Below are positions 1-38,885 of a stretch of DNA of 64,000 nucleotides, piece after piece (positions within the stretch are counted from its first letter, which is position 1; each line of letters begins with the position of its first letter). The notes under the pieces were generated by a model. That model worked only from the letters and a program-made list of their open reading frames with translations, ran no database searches and was not told the origin of the DNA. The translations under genes and the position numbers were made by a program. Origin of the DNA: Cristatella mucedo (taxonomy: Eukaryota; Bryozoa; Phylactolaemata; Cristatellidae); the NCBI GenBank assembly GCA_009760855.2, contig WPIO01000175.1:195001-259000 (forward strand). Reading direction: 5' to 3'.

Positions 1-34
1 CCTGCAGATAGCCGGCAAATGCTACAGGCCGGAA

Positions 35-165
35 TATTCCGATCAAGCATGATGTTACTCACCATTCAATGGCGTTTCCCTTTGCCCCAAATGTAAAGCG
101 CCTAGAAAGAGATTGAGTTCTCTGAGGGTGCTTTATCAAGTGCATTATTATTATTATTACACAGC
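35..165 (+). mobile_element. CR1/L2-like LINE, 3' tail only
   Basis: Contains the family 3' end: a CAAATGTAAAGCGCC core, GAGTTCTCTGAGGG, CTTTATCAAGTG, then ATT repeats. It is strongly 5'-truncated. Confidence 0.8.
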
Positions 166-199
166 TGTTCCCTAGAGCTTTCCGGTTCCCGTAAAGCCA

Positions 200-1805
200 T
201 GTCCCAGCATCTTTCAAAGGGGCTCTAGTCAGGACACGCCACAAGAAAGCAACACTTGACCAAGAGAACTTGAGCAACTTCCGCCCAGTCTCCCTTCTAC
301 CGTTCCTATCAAAGACACTGGAACGAGTCTTGACACGCCTACGGGACTCGTATGTTGAAACTTCTAACCTTGCTAGTAAGTTCCAGACTGGCTTTGGAGC
401 TAATCACTCCACCGAGTCAGCATAGCTTCGAGTTTACAATGGCCCTACTTAGGAATGCAAAAATGGGTAGAGTATCCCTGCTTGATTCGCTCGATCTTCC
501 GGCAGCTTTAGATACTATAGATCACCAAGACCTTCTTAAGCACCTCTCATCTCGCCTGGTCATTACTTGCACTGCATTGCAGTGGTTCAGGACGTATTTC
601 GGTGACGGACTCCACAGTATTGACGTGAATGGACAAAGATCGTCCTAGGAACCTCTGAAATATGGGGTACCTCAAGGCTCCGTCCTTAGTCCCGTTCTTT
701 TCGCGGTTTATACTCTTGCTCTTGCCGATGCGATTGCCAAAACCAACGTACTAGCTGTGGGCAAATCAAGAGTGTGATTCAGAAATTGGAAAGTCTGACG
801 CTCAGAATTGGCTCTGACAGCATATCTCCTGTTAAATCTGCACAAATTCTAGGTGTCATGTTGTTCTAAGTGACCTTTCATTAGATGACCAAATCTGTTC
901 CTTAGTCAACTCTGCCTACTTTCAGCTTTCATTGCCAAATGCGGGCTAGTTTATGCAGGGATACCACATCTAAGTTGGTCCATGCTTTTGCGACATCCCG
1001 TCTTGACTTCTGTAACTCACTGCTTGCTTGTCTACCGGCCTGCACACTCAAGACGCTTACAGCTGGTGCGAAACTCAACAGCTAGGCTTGTCTGTCGCGA
1101 GCGTCGCAGTTGCTACATCCCACCACTTCTCCACGACCTGCACCGGCTACAACTCAAGCAGCGAATTGACATCACGGTTTTGTCGCCCACTTTTATTTTT
1201 ATGTCGTTCTTTCATTTTTTGGCTTTAGCCTGCCAACCAGGTCAGATCTACTCCCCCACCAAGCTAAGCATCGTACCACCAGCTTTTCGGAATCTAATTG
1301 TTTACCTATACATCGTAGGAACCTCAAATCCTGTGGAGACCGAGCCTTCAGTTCTTTCACTTTGCAGCAAATGTAAAGCGCCAAGAAAGAGATTTAGTTC
1401 GGTGAGGGTGCTTCATCAAGTGTATTATTATCATTATTATTATTATTATTATGCTCCCAAAGCCTGGAAGTCACCCCCCGACTTCCGTCACGACATCCCT
1501 GACTTGATCACATTTAAAAATAAACTAAAAACGCACCTATGTATATCCAGCATTTAGTAGGTCCGTACGATTCGTCCTTTACGTGCTTATGCGTGCTAAC
1601 ACTGTGCATGCTGACACTAGTCTCACTTGCGTGCTGACCCAGTACATGTCACCCCTAACCTGATTATTCATGTTTTTTTTATCGAGCACGCTACCACTAA
1701 CCATCCGATCATGTTTTTTTTGCAGCAAATGCAAAGCGCCTAGAAGGAGATTGAGCTCTCGGAGGGCGCTTTATCAAGTGTGCTATTATAATCATAATTA
1801 TTACT
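200..1805 (+). mobile_element. CR1/L2-like LINE, decayed RT fragment
   Basis: Translated pieces show reverse transcriptase landmarks in order: FRPVSLLPFLSKTLERV near 275-330, a damaged LDLPAALDTIDHQ near 500, GVPQGSVLSPVLF near 665-705 (after a stop at 646), then the C-terminal region (ARLVCRERRSC, LHRLQLKQRID) near 1080-1170. The 3' tail with degenerate ATT repeats ends at about 1805. Stops, frameshifts and an internal deletion near 760 make it a pseudogene. The copy is interrupted by a second tail at 1355-1450. Confidence 0.85.
1355..1450 (+). mobile_element. Nested LINE tail inside a LINE copy
   Basis: A 3' tail (TTTGCAGCAAATG to ATT repeats) sits in the middle of the older copy's C-terminal coding region. 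The host reads ...GAGCCTTCAGTTC before it and ATGCTCCCAAAGCC after it, which are adjacent in all other copies. Confidence 0.8.
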
Positions 1806-2936
1806 ATTCCTGTCTCGCCGCACTGCTTCTCCCTCTGGCAAATTATTCGAGGACAAATGCGTTTTTCTGCCGAACAGGTCTTATGAGTGCTAAAATTAAG
1901 CCGTAATCGCGAAATCAAGTAAGCACACCAAGCTCACTGAAAAATTCAACGGAGCTCTCGCGGACAGCAAAATCTACTGCTTCTGTAATTGGCACGCAAA
2001 CCAAACTAAAGAATCGTGCCAAAGCCTGCTTACGAGGATAAAAGAATCATGCGACTACTCGCGAACTCATTTAGATCCATACTGGCGCCGGCTGCCGGCC
2101 GGGAAAACGATGTAACGCCGATGCCAGCTAAACGCGAAATTGTGGAGGTTAGCTATTTATTGCGATTATGCGAGAGTTAATTGCCGAGGCCGTTTAAAAG
2201 GCCGGCGCACTGGGATAGAGGAGTGAGGATTCGAGACTCGAGGTGTTGGCATTGGAGCTGATGTGAGCTCTAGGCCACACAGCCGTTGGTGTACGTCGAG
2301 GCCGCTGAGGTCGAACGCCTGTAACCGCCCGCTGCTGTTAAGTAGACCTGCGTGCGCTTTACGCATACGGACTCGACAAACTAAGGTACGAGCGTCCGTC
2401 GTCGCTGCCGCATTTCTGCTACTGTCGGCACGTACCTGCGTGCATCGGTGCAGCACCTACAAGTTACTAGCACGCTAAAAGGTTCAGGCGTCACCGGTAT
2501 TCGTAGCGAGCTTGCTGACTAGCACCGTTACGCGTTTGCAGCGTAGGTGCGACCGGACATGAAAGCCGCACGCCTCATTCGTAACAACGGATCCTGGAAC
2601 AATGCGAAGGTTGCTCGGACGGATTACATGCGGCTTCGGTTCACAAAAATGAGCAAGTAGTAATTTTCGCCCTAATCGCTGCATCTTCTATCATAGGGTA
2701 TCAATAGCAATTCATTCCTGTCCACGAAAACAGTGCAATTCTGTGTTAAATCAACTTGTACTGCCTGGCATGGCGATCGGACCCTCCAGTAGGGGCTCGA
2801 GCGCGCGATGGCGGCGCTACGAAGAACTGAGCCCCCACAAGCGAGTCGTGGCGTTGAAGAAGACGGCTGGCTGTATTGTATCGAATTCAGGCAACACAAG
2901 CGAGCGAGCGTACATACTGATGTAGCGGTAGTAGCC

Positions 2937-2938
<2 letters not shown>
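1806..2938. other. No gene or repeat recognised
   Basis: Mixed-composition sequence with several short overlapping open frames on both strands (for example around 2166-2478). None has recognisable motifs or convincing splice sites. Confidence 0.5.

Positions 2939-2989
<51 letters not shown>
2939..2989. repeat. (GA)n microsatellite, 51 bp
   Basis: Uninterrupted GA dinucleotides over 51 bases. Confidence 0.99.
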
Positions 2990-2993
<4 letters not shown>

Positions 2994-3319
2994 TAGCATG
3001 AGCACAGGCAGAATCCGAACAGCGCGGCAAGGATAAGTCATGTGCCGGCGTGGGCCGTGCCCATGGGGCGGACGGAACGTCGGCTGGGGGCGGCACCACG
3101 TGACGGTGATGGCATGCCCATACGCCCACAAGCCGCTGAAGTCGGTGGTATGAAGCTTTTCTGGCAGTTAACGTTGCAATAGGACTCTCCCGATCGGTGT
3201 TTTAAAATAAACTGTCGCACAATAAAACTTATTATCTCGAATTATAATGCCAATCGTTCCATTAGTCGTTGAGAAATATCAATACGTGTGCTGTTGAGAG
3301 AATAAATCCCATCGGGTTC

Positions 3320-3926
3320 GGGTTTCTGTCGTGAGCGTCGCAGTTGCCACATTACTCCACTTCTCGCCGACCTGCACTGGTTACCAGTGAAGCAACGGAT
3401 TGACTTCAAGGTTTTGTCGCTCACTTTTAGGTCTCTTCATTCTATGGCTCCAGCCTATCTTTCAGATATACTACCCCATCAGGCAAAGCATCGTACCACT
3501 CGCTTTTCGGAATCCAGCAGTCTAGAAATACCTCGTACAAACCTTAAATCCTTTGGAGACCGTGCATTTAGCTCGTATGCTCCCACAGCCTGGAACTCCC
3601 TCCCGACCTGCATCAGAACATCCCCTGACCTGACCACATTTAAAAGAAACTTAAAAACATACCTATTTAGGACAGCATTTAGTGGGTCCTTGTGATTCGT
3701 CCTCGATGTGCTTATGCGTGCTGACACTGTTCATGCTGCCACTAACCACATTTGCATGCTGACCCAGTGCATGTAACCCCTAACCATGTTATTCATTTTG
3801 TTTGTTTTTCAAGCATGATTTTACTTACTATTCTATTGCGTATCACTTTGCAGCAAATGTAAAGCGCCTAGAAAGAGATTAAGTTCTCTGAGGGCGCTTT
3901 ATCAAGTGCAATATTATTATTATTAT
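3320..3926 (+). mobile_element. CR1/L2-like LINE, 5'-truncated, young 3' end
   Basis: An open frame of 102 codons from 3387 covers the C-terminal part of the ORF2-type protein (KQRIDFKVLSLTFRSL, APAYLSDILPHQAKH, AWNSLPTCIRTSPDLTTF, ending TAFSGSL). It is followed by about 230 bp of 3' UTR and ATT repeats. The last 194 bases match the intronic copy at 24377-24570 with one visible difference. Confidence 0.9.
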
Positions 3927-5354
3927 CGGGTAGGGGATAATTCCCAACCTCCCTCCTTGTGGATAAGCTATGTGGGTTTTGATATATTAGCGTTCGTTGT
4001 GAGGCTATCGGGTGGTCGGCTTGTTCCGGCTCGCATAACTACGAAAATATAAACTTACACGGTTTCGCTTTTAAGAAACTACTTTTTAAACACACTCGAA
4101 TTATTGCACTCCTACTGAGCAGAGGAAAGCTTTCCCAGCGCCAGAGTTTGTCTCACACTTTTGGGTTGCGGGTTGGGGGGCCGGCGTTGACGTGGCGCCA
4201 AGAAGGTTAACGATGGGCGAGGCTTGCCTGAGGTCGACCGGGCGCCGAAAGCAAATGACGCGACGAATCTTTCGGGAAGATTTACTAAGGCCGCGGATTA
4301 GTGGACGTCGCGGCGAAGTGCGGGCGCGGGCTATATCGGCCTCGTACAACGCACGCGCGTTCGCGAGAAAGGAGATACGCGCATCAGCTCAAGCCAGCGA
4401 ACCGCAGGGTGCATCTATTGGAGTGTGCTGCCGACGGGATCACGTGACCCGAGTGGCCGCTCGCAACCATCGGCCAGTCGCGGTTGCGGTCCGAGTGCAG
4501 CGAGATTTATTGCCTATTGGCTGGGCGAATGTTGCGAGTTTGGCTTGAGGGGGGGAGGTCGGACAATGTGGCGCGATGCCACGCCCACATGACGACTCTC
4601 CTTCGGGGGGGGGGGAGCAAATGTCCGTTTCCTCCCAGCTCGGACGCCTCGTTTCCGACTAGTACACCCGCTCAGTAAATGTGATTCGTTATTGCTACAA
4701 GCGCCATATGCGGCTTCTACGTCCGGTCAGAACTAGGCAGCAAATGCAGCGCTCGTAGTGGTGCTAGTCTCAGCCGACGCCCGACGAATAGTGTCGACGC
4801 CTGAGCATTGTATCGCGTCTAGCGACGTGAAGGTGCGTGCAGAACCAATGCACGCGGGTATGCCGACAGCAGCAGCAGGAGCTCGGCATAGAAGATGAGT
4901 GCTCATTTCTTAACGTTGGTGGGACGTATCCTTAGCTTTGAGAAGTCTATTTGCCAGCAATGGAGGATTACCGACGTTCATCAGCGGCCACGACGTATCC
5001 GGCAGCTCCGTCGCCTAAAGCTCCAAGTCCAAATTAAAAAAGTTAAGAGTGCGAACAGGGACAAGTAAAAAATGGAGAGGAAGAAGGAGAAGGGTAAGAG
5101 AGTTTCAGTTGCAGTCCGGCGTGCTTGTCAGCTTGTCAGGCAAGGAGTCTGCATCTGCTTTATGAGCCCTACGAAGAACTGGGAGATAAGCTCTGATAGA
5201 CGCCGATTGAGATCCATCGGCTGGATGCTTATTTTTGAGATGCTACGAAAATAGTCGGTAGTGAAAACGAATATTTATGAGTGGCTATTAATCTATTTTT
5301 TGATTATTTTCTTATAAAAGCACAACTCCTTCCCATTTCCCACCGCCGGCTTTT
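3927..5354. other. No gene recognised
   Basis: Contains a GC-rich part (4180-4560), an 11-base G run at 4605-4615 and a purine-rich part near 5070-5100. Short open frames on both strands have no recognisable homologue. Confidence 0.45.
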
Positions 5355-5440
5355 ATAATAATAATAAAAATACATTTGTAAAGCGCCATCAGAGAACTGA
5401 GTCTCTCTCTTGGCACTTTACAGATGCTGCATATAAAGCA
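5355..5440 (-). mobile_element. LINE 3' tail, reverse orientation
   Basis: ATAATAATAATAAA, then the complement of the tail (GTAAAGCGCCATCAGAGAACTGAG), ending in complement of CAGCAT. Only the last 80-90 bases of the element are present. Confidence 0.75.
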
Positions 5441-5595
5441 TTACCAAATGTTTTGTGGTAACTTCCGCAAGCAGCAGGCACGAGCAAGTAAGCAGGTGCA
5501 TGCACACGAAGGACGATCACAAAGATCCACCAAATGTTGCAATAAAAATGTTCGTTTTAAGCTTTTTTTAAATTTCGTCATGTCAGGGGACGTTA

Positions 5596-5726
5596 TTCAT
5601 GTTGTTTATCAAGCATTGTTCCACTCACTATTCGATCGTGTTTCCTTTGCAGCAAATGTAAAGCGCCTAGAAAGATATTGAGTTCTCTGACGGCGCTTTG
5701 TAAAGTGTAATATTATTATTATTGTG
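5596..5726 (+). mobile_element. LINE 3' tail
   Basis: 3' UTR from TATTCATGTTGTTTATCAAGC to GCAAATGTAAAGCGCC and ATT repeats. Confidence 0.85.
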
Positions 5727-5870
5727 GCGTGCGTCGGTTGTGAGGTCCAGGCTTTGGGAGCATGCGAGCAAAACGCACGGTCTCCAACAGTTTTAAGGTT
5801 CGCACAAAGTATCGCTAAACGATTCGAGTCAGAACAGCGGGTTGTGTTGTGTGCGCCTAGTGCTTCTGCT
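5727..5870 (-). mobile_element. LINE coding fragment, reverse orientation
   Basis: The minus strand reads the C-terminal segment (SNRLAILCANLKTVGDRAFCSHAPKAW) matching the conserved TNLKSFGDRAFSSYAPKAW of other copies. It abuts the previous plus-strand tail head to tail. Confidence 0.75.
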
Positions 5871-6636
5871 GCTGTAATTAGCAAAGCACCCGAACACCAA
5901 TGTATGTCTCACCGGTGACCAGTAGCTAACCTATTGACGCAGCTCAGCGTCAAGCCACTAACGTACGTTATATTACCGACGTAGCAGCGATGATTCATTG
6001 AACTCTCATATATATTAATAACAATAAGAATATTAATACACTTGATACCGCTCATATCGTTGCTGCTCCATGAGACTCTACTAGAACTGCCGCCACCGGA
6101 GCCACGGTAATATAACAGGTATACAGTTCTTCGCCTGGTGGGGTAGTATTTCTGATAGGTAGGCTGGAGCCAGAGAATGAAAGGACGGCGTCAGCCAAGA
6201 ACTCATAAAGGATTCTGTACTAAGTCCATTTTTTCATGGTTTATACTCTCCTTATTGCAGATGTGACTGCCAGGCACAGCTTAGACTTTCGCTTCTATGC
6301 AAATGGCACTTCGGTTGTACTCTGATCCCTCTCTGCCCTCCAGCATACCAACTTCTCTCAAATCTCTTGCTGCCTGCATTGATGACATCCGGATAGTTGG
6401 ATGGCAGCAAATTTTCTTAAATTAGATCATGAAAACTAACGTTCAAAATTGGCTCTGCGAGCGTATCTCCTGTTGAATCTGCACGAAAGCTAGGTGTCTT
6501 GTTCCAAAGTGACCTTTTATTAGACGATCGGTAATATAACGTACATTAGTAGCTTGAAGCTGAGCTGCGTCAATAGGTTAGCTACTGGTCACAGGTTAGA
6601 CATACATTGGTGTTCGGGTGCTGTGCTAATTACAGC
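5871..6636. repeat. 108-bp inverted repeats around LINE debris
   Basis: Arms 5871-5978 and 6529-6636 are reverse complements with about six mismatches in 108 and no gaps. Outer ends read GCTGTAATTAGC; inner ends TATTACCG. The 550 bp between them contain reversed and forward pieces of the LINE family. Confidence 0.85.
6210..6528 (+). mobile_element. LINE reverse transcriptase fragment
   Basis: Translation resembles the middle of RT: FFHGLYSPYCRC-type region after the PQGS motif, a damaged FYANGTS site at the position of the catalytic YADD box, and VGWQQIFLN-like sequence with stops. It lies inside the inverted-repeat unit. Confidence 0.6.
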
Positions 6637-6639
6637 ATG

Positions 6640-6914
6640 TCATGACGGAAGTAGGGAGTGAGTTCCAGGCTTTGGGAGCATACCAACTAAATGCACGGCC
6701 TCCAAAGGATTTGAGGTTTGTACGAGGTATTTGTAGACTGTTGGATTCCGAAAAGCGGGTGGTACGATGCTTGGCCTGGTGGGGAAGTAGATCTGATAGG
6801 TAGGCTGGAGCCAGAGAATGAAGGGACCTAAAAGTGAGCGAAAAAACCTTGAAATCGATCCGTTGCTTGACTGGTAGCCAGTGCAGGTCGGCTAGAAGTG
6901 GTGTGATGTGGCAA
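6640..6914 (-). mobile_element. LINE coding fragment, reverse orientation
   Basis: Minus strand covers the C-terminal segment from the CHITPLLADL region to AYELNARSPK-complement coding sequence. It meets a plus-strand copy at about 6914. Confidence 0.75.
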
Positions 6915-7780
6915 ATGCCTACTTTCAGCTACATAAAATTGCTAAAATTCGGGCGTGCTTAGACAGGGATACTAAATCTAAATTGGTTGATGCATTTGTT
7001 ACATCCCGTCTCGACTTCTGTAACTCACTGCTTGCTGGTCTACTGGCTTGTAAAATCGCGTGCTTACAGCTTGTGCAGAATTCTTCAGCTAGGCTTGTCT
7101 GCCGTGAGCGTAGAAGTTGCCACATCAGACCACTTCTTGCCGTCCTGCACTGGCTAACAGTGAAGCAACTCGTCGCTTTAAGGTTCTGTCACTGACTTTA
7201 AGGTCACTTTATCCTTTGGCTCCAGCCTACCTATCAGATGTAATAATACGAAAAATGCATCCGATATAGTGCCCTCAGAGAACCCAATCTATTTCTAGGC
7301 ACTTAAAAGTTGCTGCAAAAGAAGCACGATGTACCTCCCCACCAGGATAAGCATCGTACCACCCGCTTTTTGGAATCGAATCTTTAAGCTTCACCTCGTG
7401 CATAACTCGAATCCGTTGGAGACCATGCCTCAAGTTCGTATGCTCCAAAGCCTGGAACTCACTTTGACTGTCGTCACGATATCCCTGACTGAACGGCATT
7501 TAAAAGAAGCTTAAAATGCATCTATTTATCACAGCATTTAGTGGGTTCACGTGATTCGCTTTTTCTGTGCTAACGCGTGCTGACACTGTGCATGCCACTA
7601 ACCAGATTTTCGTGCTGACCCTGTGCCCGGCACCTCTAACCATGTTATGCTTGTTGTCATTGAACATGCTACAACTAACCATCCGACCGTGCTTCCTGGA
7701 AACCATATGTAAGGTGCTTAGGAAGAGACCAAGTTCCACAAGAACGGAATATACAAATGAGCTATTGTTGTTATAACTAT
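6915..7780 (+). mobile_element. LINE copy with a nested insertion
   Basis: Starts in AYFQLHKIAKIRACLDRDTKSK and continues through ARLVCRERRSCHIRPLLAVLHWL, then is broken at 7243 by a reversed tail. It resumes at 7328 (YLPTRISIVPPAF frame) to a degenerate 3' tail near 7690-7775. Confidence 0.85.
7243..7327 (-). mobile_element. 85-bp LINE tail with 6-bp target duplication
   Basis: Reversed 3' tail (ATAATACG ... TTGCTGCAAAAG). It is flanked by GATGTA at 7237-7242 and 7328-7333; removing one copy plus the insert restores the host LINE. Confidence 0.85.
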
Positions 7781-8100
7781 TATCGAGAATGACGATGACA
7801 CGGGCCTACACATGAAAACTTTATGTCACGTGTTTTCAATCCAGTAGGTGATTCAAGTAACTTTTGGGATGTTTTTTAGAATTTGTAACTCGTTTTAACA
7901 CCACAGGTCAGGATTCTTAACAACTTGCATTTTATTTGTACAATACTTTCACATGCAATAGAGGAAGTTTTTACAATCATTTGAAAAATATCATATAAGT
8001 CATTACAATTTAAACGTAAGTCTTCATCTATTTAGTCAAATAATGTCAGCTGCTTCTTCCCTAACGTTATGATTTCTTGCTTGAATAATCATAAGCCATC
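7781..8100. other. AT-rich spacer, nothing recognised
   Basis: AT-rich sequence without open frames or repeats that I can name. Confidence 0.5.
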
Positions 8101-8106
8101 ATGAGC

Positions 8107-8275
8107 TGTAATGGCTCGCTAGGTAAGGCGGTTGCTTTTCACGACCTCGGCCCCGAGGTCGTGGGTTCGAATCCTGAGGTGGGCGATCCTTTATCGCCAC
8201 TGCAAGCGGTGGTGATAGCAGAAAAGGCTCTTCTGTCGCTATACAAAAAGAGGCTGTCGAATTATCTTATTTATC
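8107..8275 (+). mobile_element. tRNA-derived SINE, family A
   Basis: Pol III internal promoter: A-box-like TGGCTCGCTAGGTAAGG and B box GGGTTCGAATCC. It is followed by a family-specific body (GGGCGATCCTTTATCGCC, CTTCTGTCGCTATAC) and a tail AAAAAGAGGCTGTC. About 170 bp; the same unit recurs at 18585, 18800, 25060, 29838, 54615 and 60703. Confidence 0.9.
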
Positions 8276-8482
8276 ATGCAAACATTCCACCGGCCTTGAA
8301 GTCTGAGCTCCATTCACACATGTTCTGATGGATCCTCTCACTTTGTTCCTCGCTAAATGTTGTGACATTTGATGGGAAATAGTTAAGATGGGAGCTTAGA
8401 AAACGAATCTTAACACTAATTCAGTTGTCAAGGGCCGGGTAACGTTAAATTATGTTCTAAACGAGTCGCGAATTGTCAGTAT

Positions 8483-9211
8483 TGTAGCGCCCTGCTGGCC
8501 TTGGCTGAATTTTATCGCGAACAAGAGCTGTTCGCCGGCGATTGACGGAACAGGACGAGACAGCGCTAGGAGGATTCGGTGGAACTCCACCGAATACGGT
8601 CGTATCGCGCCCGAGCTGGCATTTTGTGTGTTCTTTCGTGTTTTGTGTGTGCGCGCTAGCACGTGGTCTCGGCATAGGGATTTGCCGGTGCGAGCTAGGC
8701 GTAGTTGGCGTGTGTGGAGCCCTAGTTCCCCAGTTAGGGTTTAGGCTCCGGTTCGCGCTTCAGTGTGAAGAAGTATTCCCTCCGCAAGAGTGTTTAAGTT
8801 GGCGTGTTTGGGGTATTCCCTCAGCACAGGTGGGAACGAATTCCTAGTTTTCCGGTTAGGGTTTAGGGTCCGGGTCGCGCTCAGTGTGGAGGAGTATTCC
8901 CTCCGCAAGAGTGTTGGTGCAGTTGAGAACGTGCGAGGAGTGTGGAGATAAAGCTGAACTAGACGCGCAGCGACTTTGTGCGCTTGCGAATAAAGTTCAG
9001 TAAAATCCCCAATTTGTGTGTCTCGCTTTCCAATTCACGCCGCGGACTCACGACCCCCTTTAGTAACGGTAAGCAGGTCAGCGCCAGAAACGCTCGTTTC
9101 GTGGCGGCCAGCTTATTGCGCGTAGGCGCGCACCGAACGGCAGTAGGCGCTAGGCTACGCCGCTAGGTAAGCGGCAGAGCAAGCCTACCTCGCCGAGTCT
9201 TCGGCGTTACA
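8483..9211 (+). mobile_element. Solo LTR, 729 bp, with 4-bp target duplication
   Basis: Begins TGTAGCGCC and ends GGCGTTACA, a 9-bp imperfect terminal inverted repeat of TG...CA type. GTAT is present on both sides (8479-8482 and 9212-9215). A polyadenylation signal AATAAA lies at 8989-8994. Two direct repeats, about 8735-8792 and 8855-8915, share TTAGGGTTTAGG and ATTCCCTCCGCAAGAGTGTT and may be promoter/enhancer repeats of U3. There is no internal region, so this is the product of LTR-LTR recombination. Confidence 0.85.
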
Positions 9212-9215
9212 GTAT

Positions 9216-10439
9216 ACTTGTAATTGCCGAGTTAGTTCTCTACCACAGATTTAAATCAATTCCATCCCTGCAACTCTAACCCAGTCATTTTTTTATGTAA
9301 ACTGTGTGCCTTTGAACAATTCTTCGATCCGCGGATAAACAAAAATGCGAGCTTTTATGTTTGCCTCGCTAATTTGATGAATCCTTTCTTGTAAGTACCT
9401 AACGGTATCTCCGTCTGGGTTCAGTGCCTTAACCTAGCTATTCATTAGTCTGCGATTTATGTGCAAGGGAGAAGCAACGTTTTACTACTTTCGACATGAT
9501 AAGGCTCTTGGACGTTGTCACTCTTGGAAACAAAATGCCTTCGCTCTGGCCAGTCTTTCTTTCGGTAATGAAGAGCATCGGGGGGGGGGGGCGACTACCC
9601 CACAGACATTAAAAGTACGGATATTTGTGTGTAGCTACCCTGAAGTCCAAGAAAAAAGGCAAAGACCTTTAAATAGCAGCCAATCTTCCACTGGTGTTGA
9701 TCATATTTGATTTCATCGAGAAGTATTTTCGTGTTACCTTAACTCATTTTCATCTGTAACAAGGAAGCCAAATGAAGTACATAATGCATAACGTTAAAGT
9801 GCGCCCGATCTTTGATGAAAAAATCCAGCAAACATGAGGCGTCAAATCAAAACAATTCACCATAAATTATGTTTGGAACATACTAAAAAATTTCGGACAA
9901 CCAACAGTATGCAGATTTGTGTTATCGGCCGTAATCAGGCTGGTTTAGCTGGCGCCGCCGTTTCAACTCGCACCAAACTAGGGTGGCACCCACCATGATC
10001 GCCCTGACCCAAGTCTGCGCAGGTGATAGCAACGGTCATCCTTTAGCTTCGCGTCGCAATTCAGCTTACTCATTATATCCGCAGACTCATGCAACGCTCA
10101 GGGGTCCCGTCCGATAAGTACGTCTGCGACAAGTCTCCATTTAATGCTGGCCAGAAGGACTACCTAACGAAGCATACGAGCTTTGCGATAGAAGAAAAAA
10201 GATTTATATCTCAAAAGGTCTTGCTTCAAACACCAGCTTTACTTGCACGGGAACGAATAAAACGAGCTCCGCTTCGCCGGTAGCCAAGCTGCACGACGAG
10301 GGAGGCGGAACGGGGATTCCCACCGGGTCTCTGGCGTGGCGCCGTTCAGCGAGCCCGTTTTTGTGATCCATACGAGACGACAGTTGTCGGCTTCATCTCA
10401 TTCATAGCCGCATAATAAAATCACTAAACAAGTTTTCAT
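9216..10439. other. No gene recognised
   Basis: Includes a 12-base G run at 9580-9591 and several short open frames without motifs. It is intergenic upstream of YLPM1. Confidence 0.5.
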
Positions 10440-10666
10440 AAAATTAAAAAAAATTACATGCTTTTTTAAACTGCCTTTAGAGTCCAAAGATTGTAGCCCC
10501 ACGCGCGGTGTAAGAGGCGCGCTCTCTGCGGCTGCCATATTGGAAATATTGGCGTGCGAGTCGATTACCGGCTAATATACCGGTATATTCCTAATGTGTC
10601 TCCTCTTTGTGGGAGTTCATGAGCTGATTTCGATGTGATTGCATGTGCGAATACTCTTGTGCTTAA
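10440..10666 (+). promoter_or_regulatory. Probable YLPM1 promoter and 5' UTR
   Basis: The 200 bases before the chosen ATG change from AT-rich to CpG-containing sequence, with GCGCGC and a CCATATTGG block near 10535. The latter contains a CCAT core like the YY1 site common in housekeeping promoters. No TATA box is evident. The transcription start cannot be placed from sequence alone; this is inference from position and composition. Confidence 0.35.

Positions 10667-38885
<28,219 letters not shown>

Noticed and set aside
8150-8185. True tRNA gene at 8107
   Set aside because: The head is joined to a repeated body and tail found at six other places, and the acceptor stem does not pair. It is a SINE.
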